From Serratia proteamaculans_D (GTDB taxonomy: Bacteria; Pseudomonadota; Gammaproteobacteria; Enterobacterales; Enterobacteriaceae), in NCBI RefSeq assembly GCF_049959315.1, contig NZ_CP188201.1: 64,000 nucleotides of DNA, one strand, 5' to 3'. Within the stretch, counting starts at the first letter, position 1. Each line of letters opens with the position of its first letter. The position numbers and the translations under genes are program-made. The notes beneath the pieces are model-generated. The model saw nothing but the letters and a program-made list of their open reading frames with translations, did not search any database and was not told the DNA's origin. Below are positions 32,799 to 42,432 of the stretch, one piece after another.

Positions 32799-34924
32799 CC
32801 AGGCCCGCCACCAGCGCGCTGGATTACCATTCGCTCAACGCGATGCTCAATCTTTATGATGCCGAAGGTCGCATCCAGTTTGACAAGGATCGGCTGGCGG
32901 CGCGGCACTACTTTCTGCAGCACGTCAATCAGAACACCGTGTTCTTCCACAACCTGGAAGAAAAGCTGCGTTATCTGGTGGAAGAAGGCTATTACGAGCA
33001 AAGCGTGCTGGCGCAATACGACTTCGCCTTTATCAAGCAGCTGTTCCAGCAGGCCTACGCGAAAAAATTCCGCTTCGAGACTTTTCTCGGGGCCTTCAAG
33101 TACTACACCAGTTACACGCTGAAAACCTTTGACGGCAAACGTTACCTGGAGCGCTATGAAGACCGGGTGTGCATGGTCGCCATGACGCTGGCCGCAGGCG
33201 ATACCGCGCTGGCGCAGGATTTGGTAGAAGAGATGATCTCCGGTCGCTTCCAGCCGGCGACGCCAACCTTCCTCAACTGCGGCAAACAGCAGCGCGGCGA
33301 ACTGGTTTCCTGTTTCCTGCTGCGCATTGAAGACAACATGGAGTCGATTGGCCGGGCGGTGAATTCTGCGCTGCAACTGTCGAAACGTGGCGGCGGCGTG
33401 GCATTTTTGCTGACCAACATCCGTGAAGTCGGCGCGCCGATCAAACGCATTGAGAACCAGTCCTCTGGCGTGATTCCAATCATGAAAATGCTGGAAGATG
33501 CCTTCTCTTACGCCAACCAACTGGGCGCACGCCAGGGGGCCGGTGCGGTCTATCTCAATGCTCACCACCCGGATATCCTGCGTTTCCTCGACACCAAGCG
33601 CGAAAACGCCGACGAAAAAATCCGCATTAAAACGCTGTCGCTCGGCGTGGTGATCCCGGATATCACCTTCGAACTGGCAAAGAATAATGAAGAGATGTAC
33701 CTGTTCTCACCGTATGACGTCGAGCAGGTGTATGGCGTGCCCTTCTCGGAAATCAGCGTCAGCGAGAAATACCGCGAAATGGTGGATGACAAACGCATCC
33801 GCAAATCACGCATCAATGCGCGCGAGTTCTTCCAGGTGCTGGCGGAGATCCAGTTTGAGTCCGGTTACCCGTACATGATGTTTGAAGATACCGTCAATCG
33901 TGAGAACCCGATCGCCGGACGCATCAATATGAGTAACCTGTGCTCGGAGATTTTGCAGGTTAACCGCGCCAGCACTTATCACGATGACCTGAGCTATGAC
34001 CAGGTGGGCAAGGATATCTCCTGCAACCTCGGCTCGCTGAACATCGCCAAAACCATGGATGCACCGGACTTCGGCAAAGCCATCGACACCGCAATCCGCG
34101 CGCTGACCGCCGTGGCAGACATGAGCGAAATTCGTTCGGTGCCGTCGATCGCCGAAGGCAATCGCAGCTCGCACGCCATCGGTCTGGGCCAGATGAACCT
34201 GCATGGCTATCTGGCACGCGAACGCATCTTCTATGGCTCTGAAGAAGGCATCGACTTCACCAATATCTATTTCTATACCGTCGCTTACCACGCCATTCGC
34301 ACCTCTAACCAGTTGGCAATCGAACGCGGCAGCGCCTTCGGCGGCTTTGAGGATTCCACCTACGCCTCAGGTGAGTATTTCAGCAAATACACCGAACGGG
34401 ATTGGCTGCCGCAGACCGAACGGGTTCGCGCCCTGTTCGCCGACGCCAATATTGCCATTCCAGGCCGTGAAGAGTGGCTGGCGCTGCGCCAGTCGGTAAT
34501 GATGCACGGGTTGTATAACCAGAACCTGCAGGCGGTGCCACCGACCGGTTCCATTTCTTACATCAATAATTCGACCTCCAGCATCCATCCGATCGTGTCA
34601 CGCATCGAGATCCGCAAAGAGGGCAAGATTGGCCGCGTGTATTATCCGGCGCCCTATATGACCAACGACAACCTGGAGTATTACCAGGATGCCTATGACA
34701 TCGGGCCGGAAAAGATCATTGATACCTATGCCGCCGCCAGCCAGCACGTTGATCAGGGATTGTCGCTGACGCTGTTCTTCCGCGATACCGCCAGTACGCG
34801 CGACATCAACCGCGCGCAGATTTACGCCTGGCGTAAAGGCATCAAAACCATTTATTACATCCGCCTGCGCCAGATGGCGTTGGAAGGCACCGAGGTGCAG
34901 GGCTGCGTGTCCTGCGCGCTGTGA
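32780..34924 (+). CDS. nrdE: Class Ib ribonucleotide reductase, alpha subunit NrdE
   Basis: 714 residues, starting at TTG 32780, inside the end of nrdI. The encoded N-terminus MATTELTRPATSALDYHSLNAMLNL matches NrdE, so the TTG is credible. Active-site features: GELVSCFLL (substrate-site Cys), NLCSEI (N-x-C-x-E catalytic motif), the PPTGSIS loop and the C-terminal redox pair in EVQGCVSCAL. Reduces NDPs to dNDPs. It lacks the N-terminal ATP-cone, as usual for class Ib. Confidence 0.97.
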   Translation: MATTELTRPATSALDYHSLNAMLNLYDAEGRIQFDKDRLAARHYFLQHVNQNTVFFHNLEEKLRYLVEEGYYEQSVLAQYDFAFIKQLFQQAYAKKFRFETFLGAFKYYTSYTLKTFDGKRYLERYEDRVCMVAMTLAAGDTALAQDLVEEMISGRFQPATPTFLNCGKQQRGELVSCFLLRIEDNMESIGRAVNSALQLSKRGGGVAFLLTNIREVGAPIKRIENQSSGVIPIMKMLEDAFSYANQLGARQGAGAVYLNAHHPDILRFLDTKRENADEKIRIKTLSLGVVIPDITFELAKNNEEMYLFSPYDVEQVYGVPFSEISVSEKYREMVDDKRIRKSRINAREFFQVLAEIQFESGYPYMMFEDTVNRENPIAGRINMSNLCSEILQVNRASTYHDDLSYDQVGKDISCNLGSLNIAKTMDAPDFGKAIDTAIRALTAVADMSEIRSVPSIAEGNRSSHAIGLGQMNLHGYLARERIFYGSEEGIDFTNIYFYTVAYHAIRTSNQLAIERGSAFGGFEDSTYASGEYFSKYTERDWLPQTERVRALFADANIAIPGREEWLALRQSVMMHGLYNQNLQAVPPTGSISYINNSTSSIHPIVSRIEIRKEGKIGRVYYPAPYMTNDNLEYYQDAYDIGPEKIIDTYAAASQHVDQGLSLTLFFRDTASTRDINRAQIYAWRKGIKTIYYIRLRQMALEGTEVQGCVSCAL

Positions 34925-34932
34925 GGCAAATT

Positions 34933-35904
34933 ATGAATAGCATTAAACCGGCGCAGCTGGTGCGCGCAGTCAACTGGAACATCATTGAAGACGACAAGGA
35001 TCTGGAGGTGTGGAACCGTCTGACCTCCAACTTCTGGCTGCCGGAGAAAGTGCCGCTGTCGAACGATATTCCGTCGTGGGCCACGCTGACGCCGAAAGAA
35101 CAGCAGTTGACCATCCGGGTCTTCACCGGCCTGACGCTGCTGGACACCATTCAGAATACCGTCGGTGCACCGGCGCTGATCGCCGATGCCATTACGCCGC
35201 ATGAAGAGGCTGTATACTCAAACATAGGCTTTATGGAGGCAGTACACGCCCGCTCCTACAGCTCGATTTTCTCCACGCTGTGCCAAACGCCGGACGTTGA
35301 CGACGCCTACCGCTGGAGCGAGGAAAACCGTGCGCTGCAGAAAAAGGCCAGCATCATTTTGGCCCACTACCGCAGCGACGATCCGCTGATGAAAAAGGTC
35401 GCCAGCGTGTTCCTCGAATCCTTCCTGTTCTATTCGGGCTTTTACCTGCCGATGTACTGGTCGAGCCGCGCCAAGCTGACCAACACCGCCGATCTGATCC
35501 GTTTGATCATCCGCGACGAGGCAGTCCACGGCTATTACATTGGCTATAAATTCCAGAAGGGGCTGGAGAAGGTCGATGCCGCCCGCCGGCAACAGGTGAA
35601 AAACTTTGCCTTCGATCTGCTGCAGGACCTGTATGACAACGAGGTACGTTACACCGAAGAGCTGTACGACGGCGTGGGCTGGAGCGAGGACGTGAAAACC
35701 TTCCTGCACTATAACGCCAACAAGGCGCTGATGAATCTGGGTTATGAAGCGCTGTTCCCGCCGTCGATGGCGGAGGTCAATCCGGCGATTCTGTCTGCGC
35801 TGTCGCCAAACGCCGATGAGAACCACGACTTCTTCTCCGGCTCCGGCTCGTCTTACGTGATTGGCAAAGCGGTCAATACCGAGGATGACGACTGGGATTT
35901 CTGA
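34933..35904 (+). CDS. nrdF: Class Ib ribonucleotide reductase, beta subunit NrdF
   Basis: 323 residues from ATG 34933 (MNSIKPAQLVRAVNWN), behind GAGGCAAATT; an in-frame upstream ATG overlaps the nrdE stop. Ferritin-like helices provide the metal ligands: TPHEEAVYSNIGFMEAVHARSYS (E-x-x-H plus radical Tyr), VFLESFLFYSGFYL and RDEAVHGYYIGY. The C-terminus EDDDWDF binds NrdE. Houses the dimanganese-tyrosyl radical cofactor. Last gene of nrdHIEF. Confidence 0.97.
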   Translation: MNSIKPAQLVRAVNWNIIEDDKDLEVWNRLTSNFWLPEKVPLSNDIPSWATLTPKEQQLTIRVFTGLTLLDTIQNTVGAPALIADAITPHEEAVYSNIGFMEAVHARSYSSIFSTLCQTPDVDDAYRWSEENRALQKKASIILAHYRSDDPLMKKVASVFLESFLFYSGFYLPMYWSSRAKLTNTADLIRLIIRDEAVHGYYIGYKFQKGLEKVDAARRQQVKNFAFDLLQDLYDNEVRYTEELYDGVGWSEDVKTFLHYNANKALMNLGYEALFPPSMAEVNPAILSALSPNADENHDFFSGSGSSYVIGKAVNTEDDDWDF

Positions 35905-35910
35905 GGTTAA

Positions 35911-35977
35911 TAGCAGGGGCGAATAACTTCGCCTTATAACGATAACCGGTGAACGGGCGCAGCATGCAGCGCCCCTA
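35911..35977. repeat. Dispersed palindromic intergenic element, copy 2
   Basis: Starts AGCAGGGGCGAATA and ends ACGGGCGCAGCATGCAGCGCCCCTA. It matches the reverse complement of the element at 56402-56460 in both halves. The palindrome GGGCGCAGCATGCAGCGCCC forms a stable hairpin, which could also end the nrdHIEF transcript or the converging DUF1289 gene. Confidence 0.7.
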
Positions 35978-35981
35978 TCGT

Positions 35982-36194
35982 TTAGATATTCCCGGCACGC
36001 TGCCGGATGCGTTGCCAGATGGCCCGCTTTTCATCGTCATCGGCGCTCGACCAGGTGGCAATTTCATCCAGCGTGCGCCAACAGCCACGGCACCACGCCT
36101 TTTCGCTGTCGATCTGGCAAACGTTATTGCAGGGTGAACGGACGCCATCGTCAATCTGGCTGCCCGCCTTCCTTCTTCTACTACGGCCTACCAT
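35982..36194 (-). CDS. DUF1289 family protein (YdhL-like)
   Basis: 70 residues. Core SPCNNVCQIDSEKAWCRGCWRTLDEIATWSSADDDEKRAIW with four Cys (C-x3-C, C-x2-C), typical of DUF1289, a probable Fe-S or zinc-binding small protein. Family function unknown. It lies between the nrd operon and the SDR gene. Confidence 0.9.
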   Translation of the reverse strand: MVGRSRRRKAGSQIDDGVRSPCNNVCQIDSEKAWCRGCWRTLDEIATWSSADDDEKRAIWQRIRQRAGNI

Positions 36195-36266
36195 TAAACA
36201 CTTCCTCAGGGTGGATTTCCCGCCACAGGATACCCGATCCCGCGACGGAAAAACCGGCCGTAAGCA

Positions 36267-37007
36267 TCAGATAATGCCACCGTTGGCACGCAGGGTTTGG
36301 CCGTTGATCCAGGCCCCGTCGGCACCGGCCAAAAATGACACCGCCGCGGCGATATCCTGCGGCTGGCCCAGCCGCTCCAGCGGTGCCATTTTCGCCAGAC
36401 GTTCGACAAGCTCCGGCGTTTTACCGTCCAGGAACAATCCGGTGGCGGTGGGTCCCGGTGCGATGGCATTGACGGTGATATTACGCCCGCGCAGCTCTTT
36501 CGCCAGCACGCTGGTCAGCGCCTCAACGGCGGCCTTGCTGGCGGCGTACATGCCGTAGCTCGGTTGCAACAGCCCGACCACGCTGGAAGAAAAGTTGATG
36601 ATGCGGCCATTGTCGCGCAGACGTTTTGCCGCTTCACGCAGGGTATTGAAGGTGCCCTTCAGGTTGATGTCGATCAACCGGTCGGCATCGGCATCGCTCA
36701 TTTCCGCCACCGGGGCCAGTGCAATTACCCCGGCGTTGTTGACCAAGATATCCACGCCGCCGAAGGCCTCTTCGGCGTGGTCAAACATTTTCGCCACCGC
36801 TGCGGCATCGCTGACGTCCGCTTTGGCACTTAGCGCGCGGCCGCCATTTTGCTCAATTTTGCGCACCAGTTGATCGGCCAGGGCCTGATTACCTGAATAA
36901 TTGACGATCACGGTCATACCGTCGGCGGCCAGCCGTTCGGCGATGGCGGCACCGATGCCGCGTGATGCGCCGGTTACGATGGCAACTTGTTGGGTAGTGG
37001 TGTTCAT
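36267..37007 (-). CDS. Short-chain dehydrogenase/reductase (SDR)
   Basis: 246 residues. Classical SDR: cofactor motif TGASRGIGAAIAERL (T-G-x3-G-x-G), NNAG motif (DILVNNAGVI), catalytic Ser in INFSSSVVG and Y-x-x-x-K in YGMYAASKAAVEAL. The 3-oxoacyl-ACP-reductase-like oxidoreductase group. Substrate unknown. Divergent from a LysR gene that is its probable regulator. Confidence 0.92.
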   Translation of the reverse strand: MNTTTQQVAIVTGASRGIGAAIAERLAADGMTVIVNYSGNQALADQLVRKIEQNGGRALSAKADVSDAAAVAKMFDHAEEAFGGVDILVNNAGVIALAPVAEMSDADADRLIDINLKGTFNTLREAAKRLRDNGRIINFSSSVVGLLQPSYGMYAASKAAVEALTSVLAKELRGRNITVNAIAPGPTATGLFLDGKTPELVERLAKMAPLERLGQPQDIAAAVSFLAGADGAWINGQTLRANGGII

Positions 37008-37130
37008 CTGATCTCTCCTCGTCGGCGCTGCGCCGGCAGGTTTGCTGGCGTGAGGTCATCATGCACCTTTCGCAACGGCGGATAATCTCCTAATCTTCGG
37101 TATCACTATTCGAATCTAGCGAACAATCTC

Positions 37131-38024
37131 ATGGACAGAATTGACGCCATGCGTCTGTTCACCCGCGTGGTGGAACAACGCAGCTTTACCCAGGCCGCGC
37201 AGGATCTGGCTCTACCACGTTCGACGGTGACCGATGCCATCAAACAGCTGGAGGCCCGGTTGCAGGTGCGGCTGCTACAGCGCACCACTCGCCACGTCAG
37301 CCCAACGCTGGATGGCGAGGCTTACTATCAGCGCTGCCTGACTATTCTGGCAGATATCGAAGATGCCGAGATGGCCTTTGCCGGCGCAAAACCTCGTGGG
37401 TTATTACGCATTGATGTGCACGGCACGCTGGCACGGCACTTTCTGCTGCCGGGGTTGCCCGACTTTCTGGCGCAATATCCGGATATCGAATTTTTTATGA
37501 GCGAAGGCGATCGGCTGGTGGATCCGGTGCGGGAAGGCATCGACTGCGTGATCCGCGTCGGCAAACTGAAAGACAGCGATATGGTGGCGCGTCGGTTGGG
37601 TGAGCTGGAGGAAGTGACCTGCGCAGCACCGGACTATCTGCAACGCTTCGGCATTCCGCTTGGCATCGATGAACTCGAAGGGCACCGCATGGTGGGTTTT
37701 CGCTCCTCGGCCAGCGGCAGCATAATGCCATTGGAGTTTAACGTCGCAGGCCAGCCGCAGCAGCTAACATTGCCCTGCACGGTGTCGGTCAGCGCGGCGG
37801 AAAGCCTGGTGGCGGCGGCCCGCATGGGATTGGGGATTATTCAGGTTCCGCGCTATCACCTGCGCGAAGACTTAGCCAGAGGCAGCCTGCTGCCGCTGTT
37901 ACCACACTTCCCCTCCACGCCGATGCCGGTATCGCTGTTGTATCCGCGCAGTCGCCAGCTTTCGCCCCGGGTACGGGTATTTATCGACTGGTTCAGCAAG
38001 GTGTTCGCCGCAGCCAACCGCTAA
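37131..38024 (+). CDS. LysR-type transcriptional regulator
   Basis: 297 residues. Winged HTH RSFTQAAQDLALPRSTVTDAIKQLEARLQVRLLQRTTRHVS, then an effector domain (about 90-295). This subgroup is commonly found divergent from SDR genes, as here (123-bp spacer, 37008-37130). Confidence 0.92.
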   Translation: MDRIDAMRLFTRVVEQRSFTQAAQDLALPRSTVTDAIKQLEARLQVRLLQRTTRHVSPTLDGEAYYQRCLTILADIEDAEMAFAGAKPRGLLRIDVHGTLARHFLLPGLPDFLAQYPDIEFFMSEGDRLVDPVREGIDCVIRVGKLKDSDMVARRLGELEEVTCAAPDYLQRFGIPLGIDELEGHRMVGFRSSASGSIMPLEFNVAGQPQQLTLPCTVSVSAAESLVAAARMGLGIIQVPRYHLREDLARGSLLPLLPHFPSTPMPVSLLYPRSRQLSPRVRVFIDWFSKVFAAANR

Positions 38025-38047
38025 AAAACCGCCCCCATGAGGGCGGC
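38022..38047 (-). terminator. Terminator of the MBL-fold gene
   Basis: Minus strand: stem CCGCCC/GGGCGG followed by TTTTTTAG. Lies 8 bp after the stop at 38055 and overlaps the LysR stop codon. Confidence 0.8.
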
Positions 38048-38054
38048 CAATGGC

Positions 38055-38999
38055 TTACAGGGTGCCGTAGTCCAGCGGTACCCAGTTGTAGCCTTCACCT
38101 TGCTGATTCAGATAGCCCAATCCCGGGAATGACAGATGTGCAGCGCCCACCAGCACACTCTGTCGGGCGCTATCACTAAAGACTCGCAGGCGCTGAGCCA
38201 CCGCCGCTTTGGCATCGCTGTCGAAACTTATGGCAACGCGAGGATCGGGAAGCTGCACTGCCGCCACATGGATCAGATCGCCAATCACCAGCAGCTTTTT
38301 ACCCTGGCTCTCTACCTGATAAATGCTGTGCCCCGGCGTATGGCCGTGAGCCGCGAACGCGCTGATCCCTTCAGACAGCTCACCGTCACTGGCGAAAGAT
38401 TTAAAGTGCCCGGCGGCCTGATAAGGTTTGATCGCCGCTATTGCCCTTTCGAACGAGGCTTTGTCTTCGCTCTTCGCCTGCTTCAATCGGCTTTCGCTCA
38501 GCCAAAAATCGGCATCCTGCTGACTGGCGCGCACCACCGCATTCGGGAATACCGCCTTGCCGTTTTGCGACAGGCCGCCGAGATGGTCCGGGTGCAGATG
38601 GGTCAGATAAATTTCATCCACCTGCTGCGGTTGATAGCCGGCGGCCTTCAGGTTGGCAACCAGCTTGCCCAATCCGTCGCCCAGCAACTTACCGGCACCG
38701 GTATCAATCAGCACCAGCTTACTGCCGGTGTTGATCAGATAGGCATTGACCGAAGTGGCTAACGGCAGTTTCTGATGATGATCCGCCAAGGCGGTTTCAA
38801 TCTGCTTTGGCGAGCTGTTAAGCAGCAGTTTGTCCACCGGCAAACGGATGATGCCATCGGACAATACGGTGACTTCGTAACTCCCCAACATAATGCGATA
38901 AAAACCCGGTGCAGGGGTTTTCACCTGTGGCGCAGCGGCCAGAGTTTGCAGTGACATGACGGCCAGCGCCGCCCCCAGCAGGTAACGTTTCCAGAACAT
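38055..38999 (-). CDS. Exported metallo-beta-lactamase-fold hydrolase
   Basis: 314 residues. Signal peptide ending LAAA (about 22). Zinc-binding T-H-L-H-P-D-H-L-G (H-x-H-x-D-H), further His in AAHGHTPGHS, Asp in VIGDLIH and the final His in GAAHLSF. Group of quorum-quenching lactonase/UlaG-like secreted MBL proteins; the substrate cannot be told. It stands alone, with a terminator. Confidence 0.9.
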   Translation of the reverse strand: MFWKRYLLGAALAVMSLQTLAAAPQVKTPAPGFYRIMLGSYEVTVLSDGIIRLPVDKLLLNSSPKQIETALADHHQKLPLATSVNAYLINTGSKLVLIDTGAGKLLGDGLGKLVANLKAAGYQPQQVDEIYLTHLHPDHLGGLSQNGKAVFPNAVVRASQQDADFWLSESRLKQAKSEDKASFERAIAAIKPYQAAGHFKSFASDGELSEGISAFAAHGHTPGHSIYQVESQGKKLLVIGDLIHVAAVQLPDPRVAISFDSDAKAAVAQRLRVFSDSARQSVLVGAAHLSFPGLGYLNQQGEGYNWVPLDYGTL

Positions 39000-39080
39000 A
39001 ACGACTCCATATTGTAAATTTGGCAGCGCTAAGTATTAACGCAAAACCCAGAGCCTGCCCGGAAGAGCGATGACACAGGC

Positions 39081-39108
39081 AAAAAAAATCCCCGCGGGGG
39101 CGGGGAAA
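39081..39108 (-). terminator. Terminator of the 2HCT transporter gene
   Basis: Minus strand: TCCCCGC/GCGGGGA stem followed by eight T residues, 26 bp after the transporter stop. Confidence 0.85.
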
Positions 39109-39133
39109 GGCAAAGAAAACTGAGGTTTTTTTG

Positions 39134-40489
39134 TTATACGAAGAATTTGGCCAGCACTAATAAAGAGAGGGAGACGTTAATCGCACCGCCGATACGGGTG
39201 GCGATCTGGGCAAACGGCATCAGCGACATGCGGTTACCGGCAGTCAGGATGGCTACATCACCGGTGCCGCCCTGCCCGCTCTGGCAGCAGGAGACAATCG
39301 CCACGTCGATCGGGTGCATGCCAATTTTTTTGCCGACGAAGAAACCGGTCGCCACCAGGGTGGAAACGGTGCTGACAATCACCACCAGGTTTTGGAGAGT
39401 GAAGGCGTTAACCAGTTCCTGCCATGGGGTGATGGCTACGCCAACGGCAAACAGAATCGGGTAGGTCACCGCCGTGCGGAAGAACTTGTACACCACCTGC
39501 GAACCTTCCTGAATGCGTGGGGAAACGCCGTGTGCCAGTTTCACCGCTACCGCCGCGAACAGCATGCCAACCGGTGCAGGCAGCCCAATCATGCGGTGCA
39601 GCAGCATGCCTACCATATACAGCAGGATGGCCAACAGCGCGCCACAGGCAATGGTACTGACATCCACCTTGCCGCTGATTTTATCCACTGCGCTCATTTC
39701 GCTGTCGCCCTGCTTGCTCGGCATCAGGCTGCCCTCACCGGTCAGGTGCGGATAGCGTTTACCCAGTTGATTCAGCAAGCCGGCCAGCACAATGGCGGTC
39801 AGGCTACCGAGCATCACGATCGGCAAAATACGTCCTAACGCCACCCCCTGCTCCATATGCAAAATTGCCGCGTAGCCCATCGACAGCGGGATCGCGCCCT
39901 CACCGACACCCCCGGCCATAATTGGCAAGATCAGGAAGAAGAAGATCTGGAAGGGTTCCAGCCCAAGAGCCATACCGACTGCCATGCCCACCAGCATGCC
40001 GGCAATCTCACCGCACAGCATCGGTACGAAAATACGCAGGAAGCCCTGGATCAGCACCTGACGGTTCATACTCATAATGCTGCCGACGATAATGCAGCAG
40101 ATATAGAGGTACAGAATATTGGTCGATTTATAGAATTTGGTGGTCGACTCCACCACCACATCCGGCAGCAGGCCGTAATGCACCAGCGCGGAAGGAATAA
40201 AGGTGGCGCAGATCGCCGCGGCCCCCATTTTGCCGATCAGCGGCAGGCGTTTACCGAACTCACCGCAGGCAAAGCCAAAGAAGGCCAGCGTTGCGACCAT
40301 CACTACGATATCGCTGGGTAATTTCCCTTCCAGGCAATCAAGTAAAATAAGCACGCCGGCCAGAACAAAGAACGGCAACGGAATAATCCCTACTTTGTAG
40401 TTATCCAGTATGTGCCACCATTTTTCACGCAACGGTATTTCAGCGGCTTTATCTTTGGCGACGAGGTAAGAATCATCTGTTGTGCTCAT
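39134..40489 (-). CDS. 2-hydroxycarboxylate (2HCT) family cation symporter
   Basis: 451 residues. About eleven membrane helices with the two family-specific re-entrant loops: GGVGEGAIPLS (N-half) and CQSGQGGTGDVAILTAGNRMSLMPFAQI (C-half, with the conserved Arg that binds the substrate carboxylate). The family includes CitS, MaeN and CimH and imports citrate, malate or related acids with Na+ or H+. The exact substrate is not evident. Divergent from a CitA/CitB-type two-component system. No citrate lyase or malolactic genes are in the window. Confidence 0.9.
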   Translation of the reverse strand: MSTTDDSYLVAKDKAAEIPLREKWWHILDNYKVGIIPLPFFVLAGVLILLDCLEGKLPSDIVVMVATLAFFGFACGEFGKRLPLIGKMGAAAICATFIPSALVHYGLLPDVVVESTTKFYKSTNILYLYICCIIVGSIMSMNRQVLIQGFLRIFVPMLCGEIAGMLVGMAVGMALGLEPFQIFFFLILPIMAGGVGEGAIPLSMGYAAILHMEQGVALGRILPIVMLGSLTAIVLAGLLNQLGKRYPHLTGEGSLMPSKQGDSEMSAVDKISGKVDVSTIACGALLAILLYMVGMLLHRMIGLPAPVGMLFAAVAVKLAHGVSPRIQEGSQVVYKFFRTAVTYPILFAVGVAITPWQELVNAFTLQNLVVIVSTVSTLVATGFFVGKKIGMHPIDVAIVSCCQSGQGGTGDVAILTAGNRMSLMPFAQIATRIGGAINVSLSLLVLAKFFV

Positions 40490-40815
40490 AATCTGGCCTC
40501 TTATTAGTTTGTTCAGCCATCATAGAGAAACGCACGGATTATCTGCTGTGATTTTGTTCAAAATAAAAAAGGGTTTTTAATGGTGGTTATGGTTTCTATG
40601 GTGTTAATTGAGGTTATGTAAAATAGAGCGTGGATTTAATGGTGTTAATGTTATTTTAACTTTAAAAGTTATCACTTTTATTGCAGTCGTGAATACAGTG
40701 ACCGGCCAAGAATAAACCCGTGGCGGCGATCACAAGTTGATCCGGCGCAATATTACATTAACGGCGACTCATGATAGGGTAAGCGCTCAGGATCTCTCAG
40801 GGTGCCTCCCAAACC
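40490..40815. promoter_or_regulatory. Divergent control region, 2HCT gene / sensor kinase
   Basis: 326 bp, strongly A+T-rich, without a gene. Three ATGGTG repeats (40580-40585, 40598-40603, 40639-40644), two of them in the longer form ATGGTGTTAAT, lie in the middle. CitB-family regulators bind A+T-rich direct repeats in such divergent regions, so these are candidate operators. Inference from position and repetition only. Confidence 0.5.
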
Positions 40816-42414
40816 ATGCGCATAAAGCTCTCATTTCAAATCAAGCTGTTCCTGTGCCTGGTTGCCTTCTCCTGCGTACTGTTAACCTTTATTGGTGCTT
40901 ACACCTACTATCAGCTCGATGCCCAGCTGCATCGCGATCTCGGCGCACGGGCACAAGTGCAGGCAAGGGAGATTGCCCTGATCCCCTCGCTGGTCAACGC
41001 GGTGGAACAAAACGACCCGGTTAAAATTGCCGAGCTGATGAAAAAAATACGTGCCAGCAGCGATGCCAGCTATATCGTCATCGGCGATAAGCAAACCCGG
41101 CACCTTTACCATTCCGAATACACCAATATTGTTGGCACCCCGATGGTCGGTGGCGATAACAAAGAAGTTTTGGAAGGGAAAAGTATTATTTCCATCCGCA
41201 AAGGGGGCATCGGTATTTCATTGCGCAGTAAAGCGCCCATTATGGATGAGCATAATAACGTCATCGGCATTGTTTCGGTCGGCTATCTGAAATCCCATAT
41301 CGACAACCTGAATGCCAGAACCCTGACGCAAATCGTCGGATCCATCGTGTTGTTATTAATCGCCCTGTTTGTTTTTTCCTGGCTGCTGTCGAAGAATTTA
41401 AAACGCCAGATGTTCTGGCTGGAACCCAAAGAAATTGCGCTGCTGGTGCGTCAGCAAAAAGCCTTGCTGGAAGCCATCTATGAAGGCGTCATCGCCGTCG
41501 ACCCGCAGCTGCGGATCATCACCATCAACCACGCGGCGCGCGAACTGCTGGAGCTACGCCAGCCTGCCGCCGCTCTGATGGGCCGCAATATCGGCGAGAT
41601 TATCCAGTCACAGCCGGACTTCTTCGGTGCTTCCCAGTTGGGGCACGACACCCACGACGAGGTTTGCCGCTTTAACCACGTGCGGGTGATCGCCAGCCGC
41701 GTACGCATCATGCAGGAACAAGAGTTGCAGGGCTGGGTGATCAGCTTTCGCGACAAGAACGACATCAATACCCTGAGCAGCCAGCTCAGCCAGGTTAAAC
41801 GCTATGCGGACAACCTGCGCATCATGCGCCATGAGCAGCTTAACTGGACGGCCACCCTGGCCGGGCTGCTGCATATGCAGCGCTACGACGAGGCGATCCG
41901 CTATGTGGAGGCTCAATCGGAAGGCGCACAGGAGATCCTCGACTTTATTTCGCAGCGTTTCAGTTCAGCGGCACTCTGTGGTTTGCTGTTGGGCAAGTAC
42001 TCCAGTGCAAAGGAGAAAGGCGTTGAGCTGCGCTTCGATCCCGCCTGTCAGTTACGGCAAATCCCGGCGGCGCTGAATGAAACCGAACTGATGTCGATCA
42101 TCGGCAATTTGCTGGATAATGCGGTAGACGCTACGCTGCATTGCACCGCGCCACATGAGGCGGTAGAACTCTATATTAGCGATAACAGCAATGAGCTGGT
42201 GATTGAAGTGGCCGATCGCGGTACCGGCATTGCACCCGAGGTGCGTGATACGCTGTTCGAGCAAGGCATCACCACCAAAGATGACAAAGGTGACCATGGC
42301 ATAGGTTTGCATTTGGTCGCCAGCCACGTAGCGCAGGCCCATGGCAGTATAGAAGTGTCGGACAACGAGCCGCACGGGGCCATTTTTTCTTTATTTATCC
42401 CTAAAACCTTATAA
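40816..42414 (+). CDS. CitA/DcuS-type sensor histidine kinase
   Basis: 532 residues. Membrane helix 1 (about 8-28), periplasmic PAS/PDC carboxylate sensor (about 35-170) with YIVIGDKQTRHLYHSEY, in which R and H correspond to the citrate/dicarboxylate-binding R-x-x-H, helix 2 (about 174-196), cytoplasmic PAS (about 215-320), phospho-acceptor RIMRHEQLN (His 339, H-x-x-x-N type of this family) and HATPase with NLLDNAVDAT, DRGTGI and GDHGIGLHLV. Senses external carboxylate and drives the response regulator 18 bp downstream. Whether the ligand is citrate or malate is open. Confidence 0.92.
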   Translation: MRIKLSFQIKLFLCLVAFSCVLLTFIGAYTYYQLDAQLHRDLGARAQVQAREIALIPSLVNAVEQNDPVKIAELMKKIRASSDASYIVIGDKQTRHLYHSEYTNIVGTPMVGGDNKEVLEGKSIISIRKGGIGISLRSKAPIMDEHNNVIGIVSVGYLKSHIDNLNARTLTQIVGSIVLLLIALFVFSWLLSKNLKRQMFWLEPKEIALLVRQQKALLEAIYEGVIAVDPQLRIITINHAARELLELRQPAAALMGRNIGEIIQSQPDFFGASQLGHDTHDEVCRFNHVRVIASRVRIMQEQELQGWVISFRDKNDINTLSSQLSQVKRYADNLRIMRHEQLNWTATLAGLLHMQRYDEAIRYVEAQSEGAQEILDFISQRFSSAALCGLLLGKYSSAKEKGVELRFDPACQLRQIPAALNETELMSIIGNLLDNAVDATLHCTAPHEAVELYISDNSNELVIEVADRGTGIAPEVRDTLFEQGITTKDDKGDHGIGLHLVASHVAQAHGSIEVSDNEPHGAIFSLFIPKTL

Positions 42415-42432
42415 CCCGTTTCGAGCACCCGA

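Noticed and set aside
32714..33568. Long (284-codon) minus-strand open frame opposite nrdE
   Set aside because: nrdE is unmistakable on the plus strand; long antisense frames are common in high-G+C coding DNA.
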